Source: Syntrophomonas sp. (GTDB lineage Bacteria > Bacillota > Syntrophomonadia > Syntrophomonadales > Syntrophomonadaceae). From it: DNA of 64,000 nt. Both the position numbers and the translations under genes were made by a program. The stretch covers positions 143,540 through 207,539 of the forward strand of contig JAENYG010000004.1 in assembly GCA_016841875.1 (NCBI GenBank), given 5' to 3'. A model generated the notes under the pieces. It was not told the DNA's origin. It did not search any database and saw only the letters and a program-made list of their open reading frames with translations. Shown here in pieces: positions 18,090 to 27,083 of this stretch. Every line of letters begins with the position of its first letter. Positions within the stretch are counted from its first letter, which is position 1.

Positions 18090-19469
18090 TCACGCCTGAA
18101 GCTGTCGTTGTCCAGTCACTTCTGAATTTTCATCCTTCTGGAGTTTCTTCAATATTTTCTGGCACTCGAATAAGGCCGTATAGGTGGATAGGATATAGTT
18201 TACTTCCCCCGCTCCGCCAACTGCTAATTCAATTCCCTCGGCCAGATTACTTTTTATATTAATGATACTGGAATCTATTCCGCTGTATTTGATTCTTACC
18301 GCTATATCTCCGCTCCTCTGACCCGAACATACTACATAGCTGATCCGAGCCTTTTCACCGGCCAGCATCTCCACATCCGCGTCCCAGATCCAGGATATGT
18401 CACGGCCGTCTGCAGCATTATCATTTAATGCTATGAAGAGGTTCTTGCTTTTTGCATCGTAAAGTAATGTTGACAGGGTTTGGTTGAGACCAGTTGGGTT
18501 CTTGACCAGTATCAGAACAGTTCGCTTACCGTTAATAATAAAGTTTTCCATACGTCCGGCCCGTGGGCGGTACCCTGCTATGGCGCTCTGGATGATGCTG
18601 TCTTCTATTCCTACCAGTCGTGCTGCTGACACTGCCGCCAGAATATTATACGCATTATAGAACCCTTGATACGGGCTTTGAATTACCAGATCATTTACAT
18701 TCATTTCTATAAAGGGGTTCATCTTAAGCTTATGGCCAGTGAAATTCAAATCAGGATTATGGTTATCACACTGCGGACATCTGAACTGTCCCAACTGAGC
18801 ATAATGATACCTTTGATAATCAAGTTCATGACCACAGAAGACACAGTATCTGCCTTCTCGGCTTTCCATGCTTTCCAGGGCATCATAAATGGTATCCTCA
18901 AATCCATAGTACCAGCAGTGCAAGCCGGTATCATTATGGAAATGACTCACCAGCGGATCATCACCATTTAAAACCAGTTCAATATCGCTGTTTCGCACTC
19001 CGTCTTTTATAAGATTGATGGTATGATCTAGTTCCCCATACCTGTCCAGCTGATCCCTGAAGAAGTTCGTAATTATCACTACCCTGGGCCGGGCTTCTTT
19101 AATAAGCAGGGGAACAAAGGCTTCATCAACTTCCAGCAGGGCATAATCAAATTTCTGCCTGCCCAATAAATCAGATGCCTCAATAAAAGCAGTGGTAATA
19201 CCGGTCAGCATATTGGCCCCGGCGGTATTGTGAACCAACGAATAACCCTTTTCTCTTAGAATGGAGGCTATCATGTTGGTAGTAGTAGTTTTACCATTGG
19301 TACCAGTCACGATAAATATCTCTTCCCGGATGTTGGCGGCCAGGGTTTTTAGAATTTCGGGATATATTTTTCTGGCTACTCGGCCCGGAAAATCGGTACC
19401 CTGGTTCCCCAGCATACGGCTTAAGAATATTATTATTTTTCCTGCAGTTATAGCAAGTATTTTTCTCAA
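18090..19469 (-). CDS. murT: MurT, lipid II isoglutaminyl synthase Mur-ligase subunit
   Basis: Mur-ligase-like ATPase that, with GatD, amidates the alpha-carboxylate of D-Glu in lipid II at the cytoplasmic membrane face. It shows the P-loop TGTNGKTTTTN, the Mur central domain (NFFRDQLDRYGELD) and the inserted Cys4 zinc ribbon CVFC...CPQC typical of MurT, then DUF1727. A TTG at 19469 is preferred because it opens the usual LRKILAI start and GGAAG is 9 bases upstream; the ATG at 19493 has no ribosome-binding site. First gene of a four-gene unit ending in gatD. Confidence 0.9.
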   Translation of the reverse strand: MRKILAITAGKIIIFLSRMLGNQGTDFPGRVARKIYPEILKTLAANIREEIFIVTGTNGKTTTTNMIASILREKGYSLVHNTAGANMLTGITTAFIEASDLLGRQKFDYALLEVDEAFVPLLIKEARPRVVIITNFFRDQLDRYGELDHTINLIKDGVRNSDIELVLNGDDPLVSHFHNDTGLHCWYYGFEDTIYDALESMESREGRYCVFCGHELDYQRYHYAQLGQFRCPQCDNHNPDLNFTGHKLKMNPFIEMNVNDLVIQSPYQGFYNAYNILAAVSAARLVGIEDSIIQSAIAGYRPRAGRMENFIINGKRTVLILVKNPTGLNQTLSTLLYDAKSKNLFIALNDNAADGRDISWIWDADVEMLAGEKARISYVVCSGQRSGDIAVRIKYSGIDSSIINIKSNLAEGIELAVGGAGEVNYILSTYTALFECQKILKKLQKDENSEVTGQRQLQA

Positions 19470-19649
19470 TCTCTCACACTTCCATATTTGCATATTAGGT
19501 TCATTTGAGCATTTAGCTAATAATTAATTTACCACAGATACCAGACTAATAAAAGTCGGCAAGATGCCAGGCCGATGACAGGAGCCCACAGGACTACAAT
19601 TTGGGCTCGCTTTACTCGAAACAATATGGTAGCGAAGATCAAGGCATGA

Positions 19650-19830
19650 AAAAAGCCCGTGATTGAGGCGTACCTGAGTACGTTGATTGAGCGGGCTTTT
19701 TGAAATAACGCTGAGATTCGTTTCTTTATTATTCGTGAGCCATGAGCGAACTTTAACTGTGATCCCCGAAAGAAGGGGGTTTTTGTCATCGGCCTGACGG
19801 CCTGTTAACGCAGGCCGCAGGCTGCTTTCC
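19650..19830. repeat. structured intergenic element with nested hairpins
   Basis: A 10-bp perfect stem AAAAAGCCCG (19650-19659) / CGGGCTTTTT (19692-19701) encloses a second stem CGTAC-CTGA-GTACG (19669-19682) flanked by two direct copies of TGATTGAG. Further along are CCCC...GGGGGTTTTT (about 19764-19784) and GGCCTG-N6-CAGGCC (about 19798-19815). The outer stem has A/T runs on both sides, so it can act as a bidirectional terminator, here after the glycosyltransferase gene. The whole resembles a mobile intergenic element rather than a gene; short frames through it are not credible. It has no second copy in this window. Confidence 0.5.
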
Positions 19831-19836
19831 CCCATC

Positions 19837-21033
19837 TTATGGAGCAATACGAGAAATAAACTCCTGCATTTTGGTCCGTCTGGGGGGGCTGCTGACCAGC
19901 AATTCTTCATAAACCCTTTCCAGTTTGAGAGCCATATTGCTAGAGGAAAGACTATTTGCTTTCTTATAGGCATTCTTTTTATAGTAACTGTACAATTTTT
20001 TATCAGATAAAATTCCGGTTATAGCTCTGGCGAACTCTTCTTTATTACATTCAGTTAGAATTCCGTCTATACCGTTATCTACCATATCCTGTACCCCGTA
20101 GGCCCTCACCGCTACTACGGGAAGACCTGCAGCCATAGCCTCGATAAGTACCAAACCCTGTGTTTCAGTCATGGAAGAAAAGACAAACAGGTCGGCAGAA
20201 TAATAAATATCTACCAGAGTATCAAAAGGCTGGGCACCGGTAAATATTACATCCACATCTAATTCCATTCCCAGGTCTATCACCAGCTGTTTTAATTCAC
20301 TTTCCAACGGGCCTTGAGCGGTTAAAACCAGTGTAGTATTAGGCATCTCCATTTTAACCAGAGTAAAAGCTTCGATCAAATACTCCAGGTTCTTCTCTCG
20401 GGTCAAACGGCCTACAAAGAGCAGGATTTTGTTTCCCCGCGGTATTTCATAGTTATTTCTTAACCAGTTTTCTCTTGGTCCCTGGAATTTGTGCAGTGGT
20501 ACCCCGGTGGGAATTATCGTAATCGGAGTACTTATTTCGTAACTATACAGCAATCTCTGTATTTCCTTACTGGGTACTACTATATGGTCACACCTGTTGC
20601 AGAAGTTGTTGCTGAAGCGCAGTGCCATCTCCTTGACCATTTCCTGTGCTACTGGCACATAATGGGCATACTGGTCATATAGTGTGTGATAGGTGAATAT
20701 CAATGGTACATGCTGACGGTTAGCCCAGTGCATACCCACTCGTCCCATGGTAAAGGGCGAATGAACATGAATAATATCCAGATCTAATTTTTTCAGCAGC
20801 ATATGCATACCAGGATAAACCGGTATAGCAAGAGCAAAGTCAGGATTCGTAGGAGAGGTCATGGAGTAATAACGGTATACATCTGGTTCTTCATCCTCAT
20901 AGTCGGGATAGCTGGGTGCAAAGATAAACACTTCATGCCCCAGTTTATTCAATTCTTCTTTGAAAGTAGCAATAGACGTAACTACACCGCTGGTATACGG
21001 CTTATAGCTGTCTGTAAATATTCCGATTTTCAT
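19837..21033 (-). CDS. GT4-family glycosyltransferase
   Basis: 398-residue GT-B fold enzyme that transfers a sugar from a nucleotide donor, probably to a membrane lipid or envelope glycan. The N-terminal acceptor domain begins MKIGIFTDSYKPYTSGV, with the HVHSPFTMG motif near 110. The C-terminal donor domain carries VGRLTREKN and the E-x7-E-like motif SSMTETQGLVLIEAMAAGLPVVAV. It resembles diacylglycerol glucosyltransferases of Gram-positives. The ATG at 21033 has AAGGAGG 11 bases upstream; an in-frame ATG at 21060 would put that site inside the gene. Confidence 0.88.
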   Translation of the reverse strand: MKIGIFTDSYKPYTSGVVTSIATFKEELNKLGHEVFIFAPSYPDYEDEEPDVYRYYSMTSPTNPDFALAIPVYPGMHMLLKKLDLDIIHVHSPFTMGRVGMHWANRQHVPLIFTYHTLYDQYAHYVPVAQEMVKEMALRFSNNFCNRCDHIVVPSKEIQRLLYSYEISTPITIIPTGVPLHKFQGPRENWLRNNYEIPRGNKILLFVGRLTREKNLEYLIEAFTLVKMEMPNTTLVLTAQGPLESELKQLVIDLGMELDVDVIFTGAQPFDTLVDIYYSADLFVFSSMTETQGLVLIEAMAAGLPVVAVRAYGVQDMVDNGIDGILTECNKEEFARAITGILSDKKLYSYYKKNAYKKANSLSSSNMALKLERVYEELLVSSPPRRTKMQEFISRIAP

Positions 21034-21215
21034 GGTGCAATAAGCCTCCTTAATCATCAAATAGCTTTGTTATAGTGCTGCAGCATACTGAATTAGCCGC
21101 AAGGTTCTGCATATCTATCCAGGAAGCAATAAACAGATATTATAGAACTATTTTCCTCGTCTCTCAATCTCTGCATATATCTAATATACACCAAATTTGA
21201 TAGTAATGTTGCAAA

Positions 21216-21560
21216 TCAATGCAGCATCATCTTTTTGTCCTGTTCGCATTTGGAACATAAAGCAGTGTCCACTCGGCTCTGTAATCGTTCGGCTTCAATT
21301 GAACTTCCACAGGATTCGCATTTACCATATTCTCCTGCAGCACATTTTTCCAGAGCTTCGTTCACTTTTCCCAGCTCAATTTCCAGCAGTTCCATCAGGC
21401 CGATATTCTTTTCCCTTTCATACATGTCAACCACCACATCATCGGGATTGTGATTAAAAATCGATAATTCTGTGCTGGCTTCCATTAGCTGTTCCCTTTT
21501 TTCTGCAATCATCTTTTGTATTTCTTGCTTACGTATGTGCAAGCTGGCTTGGTAAACCAT
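21216..21560 (-). CDS. TraR/DksA C4 zinc-finger protein (YteA-like)
   Basis: 114 residues. An N-terminal helical part (LHIRKQEIQKMIAEKREQLMEAS) is followed by a Cys4 zinc finger CESCGSSIEAERL ... CSKC near the C-terminus, the DksA/TraR signature. Such proteins bind RNA polymerase or act in sporulation in Firmicutes (YteA). AGGTG precedes the ATG. It is the last gene of a same-strand run with the DUF5665 gene (45-bp gap). Confidence 0.82.
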   Translation of the reverse strand: MVYQASLHIRKQEIQKMIAEKREQLMEASTELSIFNHNPDDVVVDMYEREKNIGLMELLEIELGKVNEALEKCAAGEYGKCESCGSSIEAERLQSRVDTALCSKCEQDKKMMLH

Positions 21561-21605
21561 TTGTTAACACCTCAATTCAAATAAAGTATTAACAAACCCT
21601 GTCCC

Positions 21606-21956
21606 CTAATATAATTGTAACCTAGTTTGAACAATCTTTACTATTTCAGCTATAAAATCCCCAATTACCGGGATATTAAGGGTTATTATCTCCTGCAGTA
21701 CATATATAACTATACCGGCCAAAATGGTAAATCCTATAGCCATTCCAAAACCTCGATAGACGCCCGCCCAAAAGTTGGTCAAAAACAGTCTTCTGGGATT
21801 ATGGAGCATTTCCAGGTACTCGGATACCCCCAGCTTTTCCATGTTATAGGATATTTCGTCTATTTTTAACTGGATATAACTTAATCTTTCGTTAATATGT
21901 TCTTTCTCATGATCCTGTTCATTATGCATTATTTCCTTTTTATCATCCTGCTTCAC
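21606..21956 (-). CDS. DUF5665 family membrane protein
   Basis: 116 residues. A charged N-terminal half predicted to be coiled coil (HEKEHINERLSYIQLKIDEISYNMEKLG) leads to LHNPRRLFLTNFWAGVYRGFGMAIGFTILAGIVIYVLQ, one membrane helix after an Arg-rich edge. This pattern fits DUF5665, whose function is unknown. It lies between the UPF0210 gene and the zinc-finger gene on the same strand. Confidence 0.7.
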   Translation of the reverse strand: MKQDDKKEIMHNEQDHEKEHINERLSYIQLKIDEISYNMEKLGVSEYLEMLHNPRRLFLTNFWAGVYRGFGMAIGFTILAGIVIYVLQEIITLNIPVIGDFIAEIVKIVQTRLQLY

Positions 21957-22029
21957 ATTCTCCCCACCTAATATTTATTATTCCATATATATGAAATTAC
22001 ATACCGCATTAGGTCAGTTACTTTATTAC

Positions 22030-23397
22030 TTAGTTATTTAGGGCTTGTATGGGTGCAGGAATTCTCCCTTTGCGGTTAATGAATAAAGTAGAAAGATTTT
22101 TGTTTACCGACATCACCGGCGCCCTGCCCAGCAATCCGCCAAATTCAACATAATCACCCTCTTGCTTGCCCGGGGCGGGTATGATTCTTACTGCCGTGGT
22201 TTTACGATTTATCATACCAATAGCTGCTTCATCTGCAATTATGGCAGACAATGTTTCAGCCGGGGTGTCTCCAGGAACAGCAATCATATCTAATCCCACC
22301 GAACACACGCAGGTCATGGCTTCCAATTTGTCTATGGACAAAGCTCCAGCTGCTGCTGCCTCTATCATACCTGCATCCTCACTGACAGGTATAAAAGCTC
22401 CTGAGAGTCCGCCAACATAGGAAGAAGCCATGGCTCCTCCCTTTTTGACCGCATCATTGAGCAGAGCCAGGGCTGCTGTGCTGCCATGAGTGCCCACTCT
22501 TTCCAAACCCATGGCTTCCAGAATTTCTGCTACACTGTCCCCTACTGCTGGAGTGGGTGCTAAAGACAGATCAACTATGCCAAAAGGCACTCCCAGTCTG
22601 CTGGACGCCACGCGTCCTACTAGTTCTCCACTGCGGGTAATCTTAAATGCAGTATTCTTAATCCGATTAGCCAGTTCTCCCAGATCGCAATCAGGGTTAT
22701 TCTTAACCACGTTACCAACTACTCCCGGGCCGCTGATTCCTATATTTAATACCAATTCCGGTTCGCCCGGCCCATGAAATGCTCCAGCCATAAAGGGATT
22801 ATCATCAACTGCATTGCAAAACACCACCAGTTTGCAACAGCCCAGACCATCTCTATCCGCTGTTAGTTGGGCGGTAGTCTTGATTATTTTACCCATATCG
22901 TAGACTGCATCCATGTTGATGCCTGCCTTGGTAGTACCTACATTTACGGAAGAACACACATGCTCGGTTGAGGCCAGGGTCTCAGGTATCGCTTTGATCA
23001 GTTCCCGGGCTCCCCGGGTATAACCTTTGTGAACCAGAGCTGAAAAACCTCCTAAAAAGTTGACTCCAACTTCTAGAGCTGCCTGGTCCAGGTAGTGACC
23101 GATCTTGATTATCTGATCTGCAGAGAAGCCGTCCACCAGCATAGCAATAGGTGTTACAGAAATCCGCTTGTTAATGATGGGGATACCGTAATCTTTTTCT
23201 ATATCTTGCCCAACTTTAACCAGATCCCGGGCCGAGAGGCAAATTTTATCGTATATGTTCCGGCCGGTTTTTTCTGCATCTGCATCCCGGCAGTCCAGTA
23301 TGTTTATACCCATAGTTATGGTCCGGATGTCAAGCTTTTCAACTTCCACCATACGCCAGGTCTCTAAAATTTCTTCGTTACTTATGTTGAAAGGCAC
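22030..23397 (-). CDS. UPF0210 / PFL-family protein (DUF711)
   Basis: 455 residues of the conserved UPF0210 family, distantly related to pyruvate-formate-lyase-like folds; biochemical role unknown. Visible blocks are [15 protein letters not shown] near the start, [23 protein letters not shown] and [19 protein letters not shown]. The start is a GTG at 23397 with AGGAGG 9 bases upstream. A longer ATG frame from 23475 runs through the inverted repeat at 23427-23495 and is an artefact of that insertion. The gene just upstream encodes its usual ACT-domain partner. Confidence 0.85.
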   Translation of the reverse strand: MPFNISNEEILETWRMVEVEKLDIRTITMGINILDCRDADAEKTGRNIYDKICLSARDLVKVGQDIEKDYGIPIINKRISVTPIAMLVDGFSADQIIKIGHYLDQAALEVGVNFLGGFSALVHKGYTRGARELIKAIPETLASTEHVCSSVNVGTTKAGINMDAVYDMGKIIKTTAQLTADRDGLGCCKLVVFCNAVDDNPFMAGAFHGPGEPELVLNIGISGPGVVGNVVKNNPDCDLGELANRIKNTAFKITRSGELVGRVASSRLGVPFGIVDLSLAPTPAVGDSVAEILEAMGLERVGTHGSTAALALLNDAVKKGGAMASSYVGGLSGAFIPVSEDAGMIEAAAAGALSIDKLEAMTCVCSVGLDMIAVPGDTPAETLSAIIADEAAIGMINRKTTAVRIIPAPGKQEGDYVEFGGLLGRAPVMSVNKNLSTLFINRKGRIPAPIQALNN

Positions 23398-23426
23398 TCG
23401 CAAAACCTCCTCGATAATGGGGACAC

Positions 23427-23495
23427 GGGACAGGGGGACAGGTTCCTTGTCCCAATTTATTTCTAGCTGGGACAAGAAACCTGTCCCCCTGTCCC
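23427..23495. repeat. GGGACAGG-type inverted repeat, copy 1
   Basis: Two 27-base arms (23427-23453 and 23469-23495) are inverted copies with a single mismatch, each containing GGACAGGTTYCTTGTCCC, around a 15-base AT-rich centre. It sits between the stop of the ACT gene (13 bases away) and the GTG of the UPF0210 gene. A related copy lies at 26972-27083. The pattern suggests a REP/MITE-type element of the kind mobilised by Y1 (IS200-like) transposases, though no transposase is seen here. Confidence 0.8.
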
Positions 23496-23507
23496 TTCAA
23501 AACCTTC

Positions 23508-23789
23508 TTAAATCCGGTGCATAAACTTAAATATATCTTCATGCTGCAGGTTTACCTGCAGACCTAATTCTTTCCCTTTTCCGGCCAGCTGTTCTTTTAA
23601 CTCGGCAAATTCAACCAGACTCTGGGAAACATCGACTACCATTACCATGGTAAAAAACTCCTTCAATATAGTCTGGCTGATATCCAGAATATTGACATTG
23701 TTGTTGGCCAGCACTCCGGAGATGCCATATATTATACCTACCCTATCATGGCCCAGCACGGTGATTATAGCTCTTTTGCCTTCTTCCAC
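23508..23789 (-). CDS. ACT-domain protein, UPF0237 family
   Basis: 93 residues forming a single ACT domain (RAIITVLGHDRVGIIYGISGVLANNNVNILDISQTIL), a small ligand-binding fold that often senses amino acids. It pairs with the UPF0210 gene in many genomes, here separated from it only by the inverted repeat. The start is GTG with GGAGG upstream. It begins 12 bases after ileS ends, so it belongs to the same transcription unit. Confidence 0.85.
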   Translation of the reverse strand: MEEGKRAIITVLGHDRVGIIYGISGVLANNNVNILDISQTILKEFFTMVMVVDVSQSLVEFAELKEQLAGKGKELGLQVNLQHEDIFKFMHRI

Positions 23790-23800
23790 CTGCTTCCCTC

Positions 23801-26584
23801 CTATCCTTCCAGCCTGGATACAACATCACTGCATCTCTGGCAAAGCGTCGGATGAGCTGTATCAGTCCCAACCGAGGGTTCGATAATCCAGCACCGCTCG
23901 CACTTTTCACCTTCAGCAGCTTGTACGCTTACCCAGATACCGCTTACCTCTTCCAGAGCCAGTGAGTCTGATGTACGTTCATCCTCATCTTTCACATCTG
24001 CCCGCGAAACTATCAGTATTTTCTCCAATCCCTCAACTTCTTCCAGGAGTTTAAACTTATCAGGATCGGCATAAATAGTTACCCATGCACCAAGAGAATG
24101 CCCGATCACCTTCTTGATACGAGCTTCTTCCAATGCTTTGGTGACCACTTCTCTTACTATCAATACTTTATCTATTTTCTCTTCGATTTGTTCATTGGCG
24201 TTTTTTTCTTTGGCTTCTGGCCACTCCAACATTTGTACACTGATAGGATCTCCCTGTTTTTTGAGATGAGTCCAGATCTCCTCGCTGGTAAAGGCCAGAA
24301 CGGGTGTGAGCATGACTACTACAGCATTGATCAGCTCATAAAGCACGGTTTGAGCGGCTCTCCTCTCAGGATCATCCGGGTGTGAACAGTACAGTTTGTC
24401 TTTCAATACATCAAAATAAATACTGCTCAGATCCAAGGTACAGAAGTTATGTACCGAATGAAAAACCACATGAAACTCATATTCTTCATAAGCCTTGCTT
24501 ACTCTGCGCACCAGTTTATCAAGTTTGGTCAAGGCCCATTTATCCAGCTCAGTCAGCTTTTCATACTCAACCGTGTCTCTTCCTGGCTCAAAATCAAACA
24601 AGTTGCCCAGGATAAACCGGCAGGTATTCCTTATTTTACGATATGCCTCAGCGCTCTGCTTAATAATATTTTGAGATACTGCCACATCAGTCCGGTAGTC
24701 GGCAGATGAAACCCATAATCTAAGTATATCCGCCCCCATCTGCTCAATCATCTTTAACGGATCGACTACATTACCCATAGATTTTGACATTTTGCGGCCC
24801 TGTTCATCTACTAAAAAGCCGTGAGTCAATACCTGCCGATAGGGAGGAATACCGCGCACTGCTACCGAGGTGGATAGTGATGAATTAAACCATCCCCGAT
24901 GCTGGTCACTGCCCTCCAAATACATATCGGCCGGCCAGCGCTGGTCATCACGGGTCTCCAGAACCGCCATATGGCTGGAACCTGAATCAAACCACACATC
25001 CATTATATCCGTCTCTTTACGGAATTTATCTCCTTCACAATTCGGGCACTGGTAGTTATCCGGCAGCAGGTTTTTGGCCTCTTCTTTAAACCAGATATCA
25101 GATCCATGCTCAGCGAAAAGCTTACTTACACGATCTATGGTATTTTCATTGATTATTGCTTCACCACAGGATTCACAGTAGAAAATAGGGATGGGAACAC
25201 CCCAGGTTCTCTGTCGAGAGATGCACCAGTCTCCACGATCTCTTACCATGTTATAGATCCGTTCACGTCCCCAGGCTGGAATCCACTTAACCTGGTCGAT
25301 ACCTTTTAAGGCATCCTCGCGAAAACCATCGATAGATGCAAACCATTGTTCAGTAGCCCGGTAAATGATGGGCTCTTTACAGCGCCAGCAATAGGGGTAC
25401 TGATGGTTAATACTGCCATGGTGAACCAGCAGACCCAGCTGATCAAGCTCGGCAACTATGCCTTTGTTAGCCTCATATACAAATTGGCCCGCAAACAAGC
25501 CGGCCTCATCTGTAAAATGACCGCTGTCATCCACCGGAGAAATCACATCTAAACCGTATTCTCTGCCTACATAAAAGTCATCTTCGCCGTGACCCGGAGC
25601 AGTATGAACGCATCCGGTTCCAGCTTCCAGAGTCACGTGTTCACCCAACATCAGCAGTGAATCACGGTCGAAAAACGGGTGCTGACAAGTCGCTCTCTCA
25701 AGTGCAGTTCCCTTAAACTCATTTAGTATTGTATATTTATCCCAGCCGACTTCCCGGGCCACATTTTCCAGTAATTCTTTGGCTACTACATATTTTTCGT
25801 TATCAACCTGCATTAACACATAATCATAATCGGGATGCAGACAAATACCCATATTAGCAGGAAGCGTCCAGGGAGTAGTGGTCCATATGATAACGAAAGC
25901 CTCCTGTGGTATTATTCCTTTCCCATCTTTAACCGGAAATTTCACATATATAGAATGAGAAGTCTTATCTCCATATTCAATTTCTGCTTCAGCTAAAGCA
26001 GTCTCACAATCTGCACACCAATATACCGGTTTCAAGCCTTTGTATATATACCCCTTTTTGGCCATTTCGCCAAATACCCTGACCTGTACCGACTCAAAGG
26101 AGGGATGCAGGGTAAGATATGGGTTTTCCCAGTTTCCCCGTACTCCCAGACGTTTAAATTCTTCCCTCTGAATATCCACATATTTAAGAGCATACTGTTT
26201 GCAATGGTTCCTGAACTCTATCACGTCCGTTTTATGCCGGTCGATCCCCAGAGCCTTAATAGCCTGCTGTTCGATAGGCAGACCATGAGTATCCCACCCC
26301 GGGACATAAGGCGCGTCAAAACCTGTCATAGACCGGTGTTTTACTATAATGTCTTTTAAAACCTTGTTCAAAGTATGTCCCAGGTGAATATCACCATTTG
26401 CATAAGGGGGTCCGTCATGCAGAATGAACATATCCCGGCCAGAATTTTTTTCCTGTACCTGGTCATATATCTGGTTGTCTTCCCAGAACTTCAGTATTTC
26501 GGGTTCCTTAGTAGGGAGATTCGCTCTCATAGGAAAATCCGTCCTGGGCAAATTAAGTGTTGCATCATACTTACCCTTTGCCAT
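23801..26584 (-). CDS. ileS: isoleucyl-tRNA synthetase
   Basis: 927-residue class Ia synthetase charging tRNA-Ile. The HIGH motif is HLGH (67-70) in DGPPYANGDIHLGH, the second signature is KMSKS (598-602), and the editing CP1 domain lies between (WTTTPWTLPANMGI). The C-terminus has the zinc-binding CERCW ... CQRC cysteines of the shorter bacterial form. It is preceded by a T-box leader, so uncharged tRNA-Ile turns it on. The ACT and UPF0210 genes follow closely. Confidence 0.97.
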   Translation of the reverse strand: MAKGKYDATLNLPRTDFPMRANLPTKEPEILKFWEDNQIYDQVQEKNSGRDMFILHDGPPYANGDIHLGHTLNKVLKDIIVKHRSMTGFDAPYVPGWDTHGLPIEQQAIKALGIDRHKTDVIEFRNHCKQYALKYVDIQREEFKRLGVRGNWENPYLTLHPSFESVQVRVFGEMAKKGYIYKGLKPVYWCADCETALAEAEIEYGDKTSHSIYVKFPVKDGKGIIPQEAFVIIWTTTPWTLPANMGICLHPDYDYVLMQVDNEKYVVAKELLENVAREVGWDKYTILNEFKGTALERATCQHPFFDRDSLLMLGEHVTLEAGTGCVHTAPGHGEDDFYVGREYGLDVISPVDDSGHFTDEAGLFAGQFVYEANKGIVAELDQLGLLVHHGSINHQYPYCWRCKEPIIYRATEQWFASIDGFREDALKGIDQVKWIPAWGRERIYNMVRDRGDWCISRQRTWGVPIPIFYCESCGEAIINENTIDRVSKLFAEHGSDIWFKEEAKNLLPDNYQCPNCEGDKFRKETDIMDVWFDSGSSHMAVLETRDDQRWPADMYLEGSDQHRGWFNSSLSTSVAVRGIPPYRQVLTHGFLVDEQGRKMSKSMGNVVDPLKMIEQMGADILRLWVSSADYRTDVAVSQNIIKQSAEAYRKIRNTCRFILGNLFDFEPGRDTVEYEKLTELDKWALTKLDKLVRRVSKAYEEYEFHVVFHSVHNFCTLDLSSIYFDVLKDKLYCSHPDDPERRAAQTVLYELINAVVVMLTPVLAFTSEEIWTHLKKQGDPISVQMLEWPEAKEKNANEQIEEKIDKVLIVREVVTKALEEARIKKVIGHSLGAWVTIYADPDKFKLLEEVEGLEKILIVSRADVKDEDERTSDSLALEEVSGIWVSVQAAEGEKCERCWIIEPSVGTDTAHPTLCQRCSDVVSRLEG

Positions 26585-26619
26585 TTATTAACCACCTCAC
26601 CAGTTTATTTCCAATTAAC

Positions 26620-26868
26620 TAAAAAACACTTTCCATCCCCAAGGGACGAAAAGCATTTTCCGCGGTACCACCCTTGTAGTACCCGATTAAACCAGGCACC
26701 ACTCCGAACTCTTAACGCGAGTGACGTCCAAACCTTATCTATCATTATTCGGCTTGAAAACTCCCGGGTGATCTTCAACCAAAACTCGCTGTCGGGCTTA
26801 CACCGTCCCCAACTCGCTGATAGCGACCGCTTTCGTTTACTGTCCCGTTCACAGTAACTATTGGATAA
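26620..26868 (-). ncRNA. T-box riboswitch (isoleucine) upstream of ileS
   Basis: On the minus strand the leader carries the T-box core AGGGTGGTACCGCG (26661-26674), which pairs with the tRNA acceptor end, and a stem I region with GAAGATCACCC; the specifier codon is ATC (Ile, at 26770-26772). A terminator with a TTCGTCCC/GGGATGGAA stem and TTTTTT (26621-26626) lies next to the core, so the antiterminator is stabilised by uncharged tRNA-Ile. All expected T-box parts are present. Confidence 0.93.
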
Positions 26869-26897
26869 AATTTTCTATACCATTAAAAATCCTTATT

Positions 26898-26927
26898 ATT
26901 GTAGCATATCGCCGGCCTTCAGGACAA
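26898..26927 (-). promoter_or_regulatory. sigma-A promoter of the ileS T-box transcript
   Basis: On the minus strand -35 TTGTCC (26927-26922) and -10 TACAAT (26903-26898) are 18 bases apart, with TGC just before the -10 (extended -10). The predicted start, near 26890, lies just upstream of the T-box. Confidence 0.55.
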
Positions 26928-26971
26928 CTCTTCCCTGTAATTATTGCCATATTCATCAAACTTTACTCATA

Positions 26972-27083
26972 GATGACAATGGGTACAGGGACACGGGGAC
27001 AGGTTCCTGGTCCCAGCAAAAATAATATAAGCTGGGACAAGGAACCTGTCCCCGTGTCCCTGGAACCGTCCCCAATTGTCATC
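26972..27083. repeat. GGGACAGG-type inverted repeat, copy 2
   Basis: A longer relative of the 23427-23495 repeat. The outer ends are GATGACAAT (26972) and ATTGTCATC (27083); the inner arms contain GGGACACGGGGACAGGTTCC and its complement around an AT-rich centre. The left arm is shorter than the right by about 7 bases, so it has lost sequence. It ends within the stop codon of nth, which therefore takes its stop (TGA at 27081-27079) from the repeat edge. Confidence 0.8.

Noticed and set aside
19524..19973. Minus-strand frames of 149 and 86 codons over the structured element
   Set aside because: They run through terminator-like stems and overlap the glycosyltransferase gene; no ribosome-binding site and no protein-like pattern.
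22030..23475. Longer UPF0210 protein starting at 23475
   Set aside because: The extra 26 residues come from the inverted repeat; AGGAGG points to the GTG at 23397, where family homology begins.
23427..27083. CRISPR array from the repeated GGGACAGG units
   Set aside because: Only two long inverted repeats 3.5 kb apart, with no regular spacers and no cas genes.
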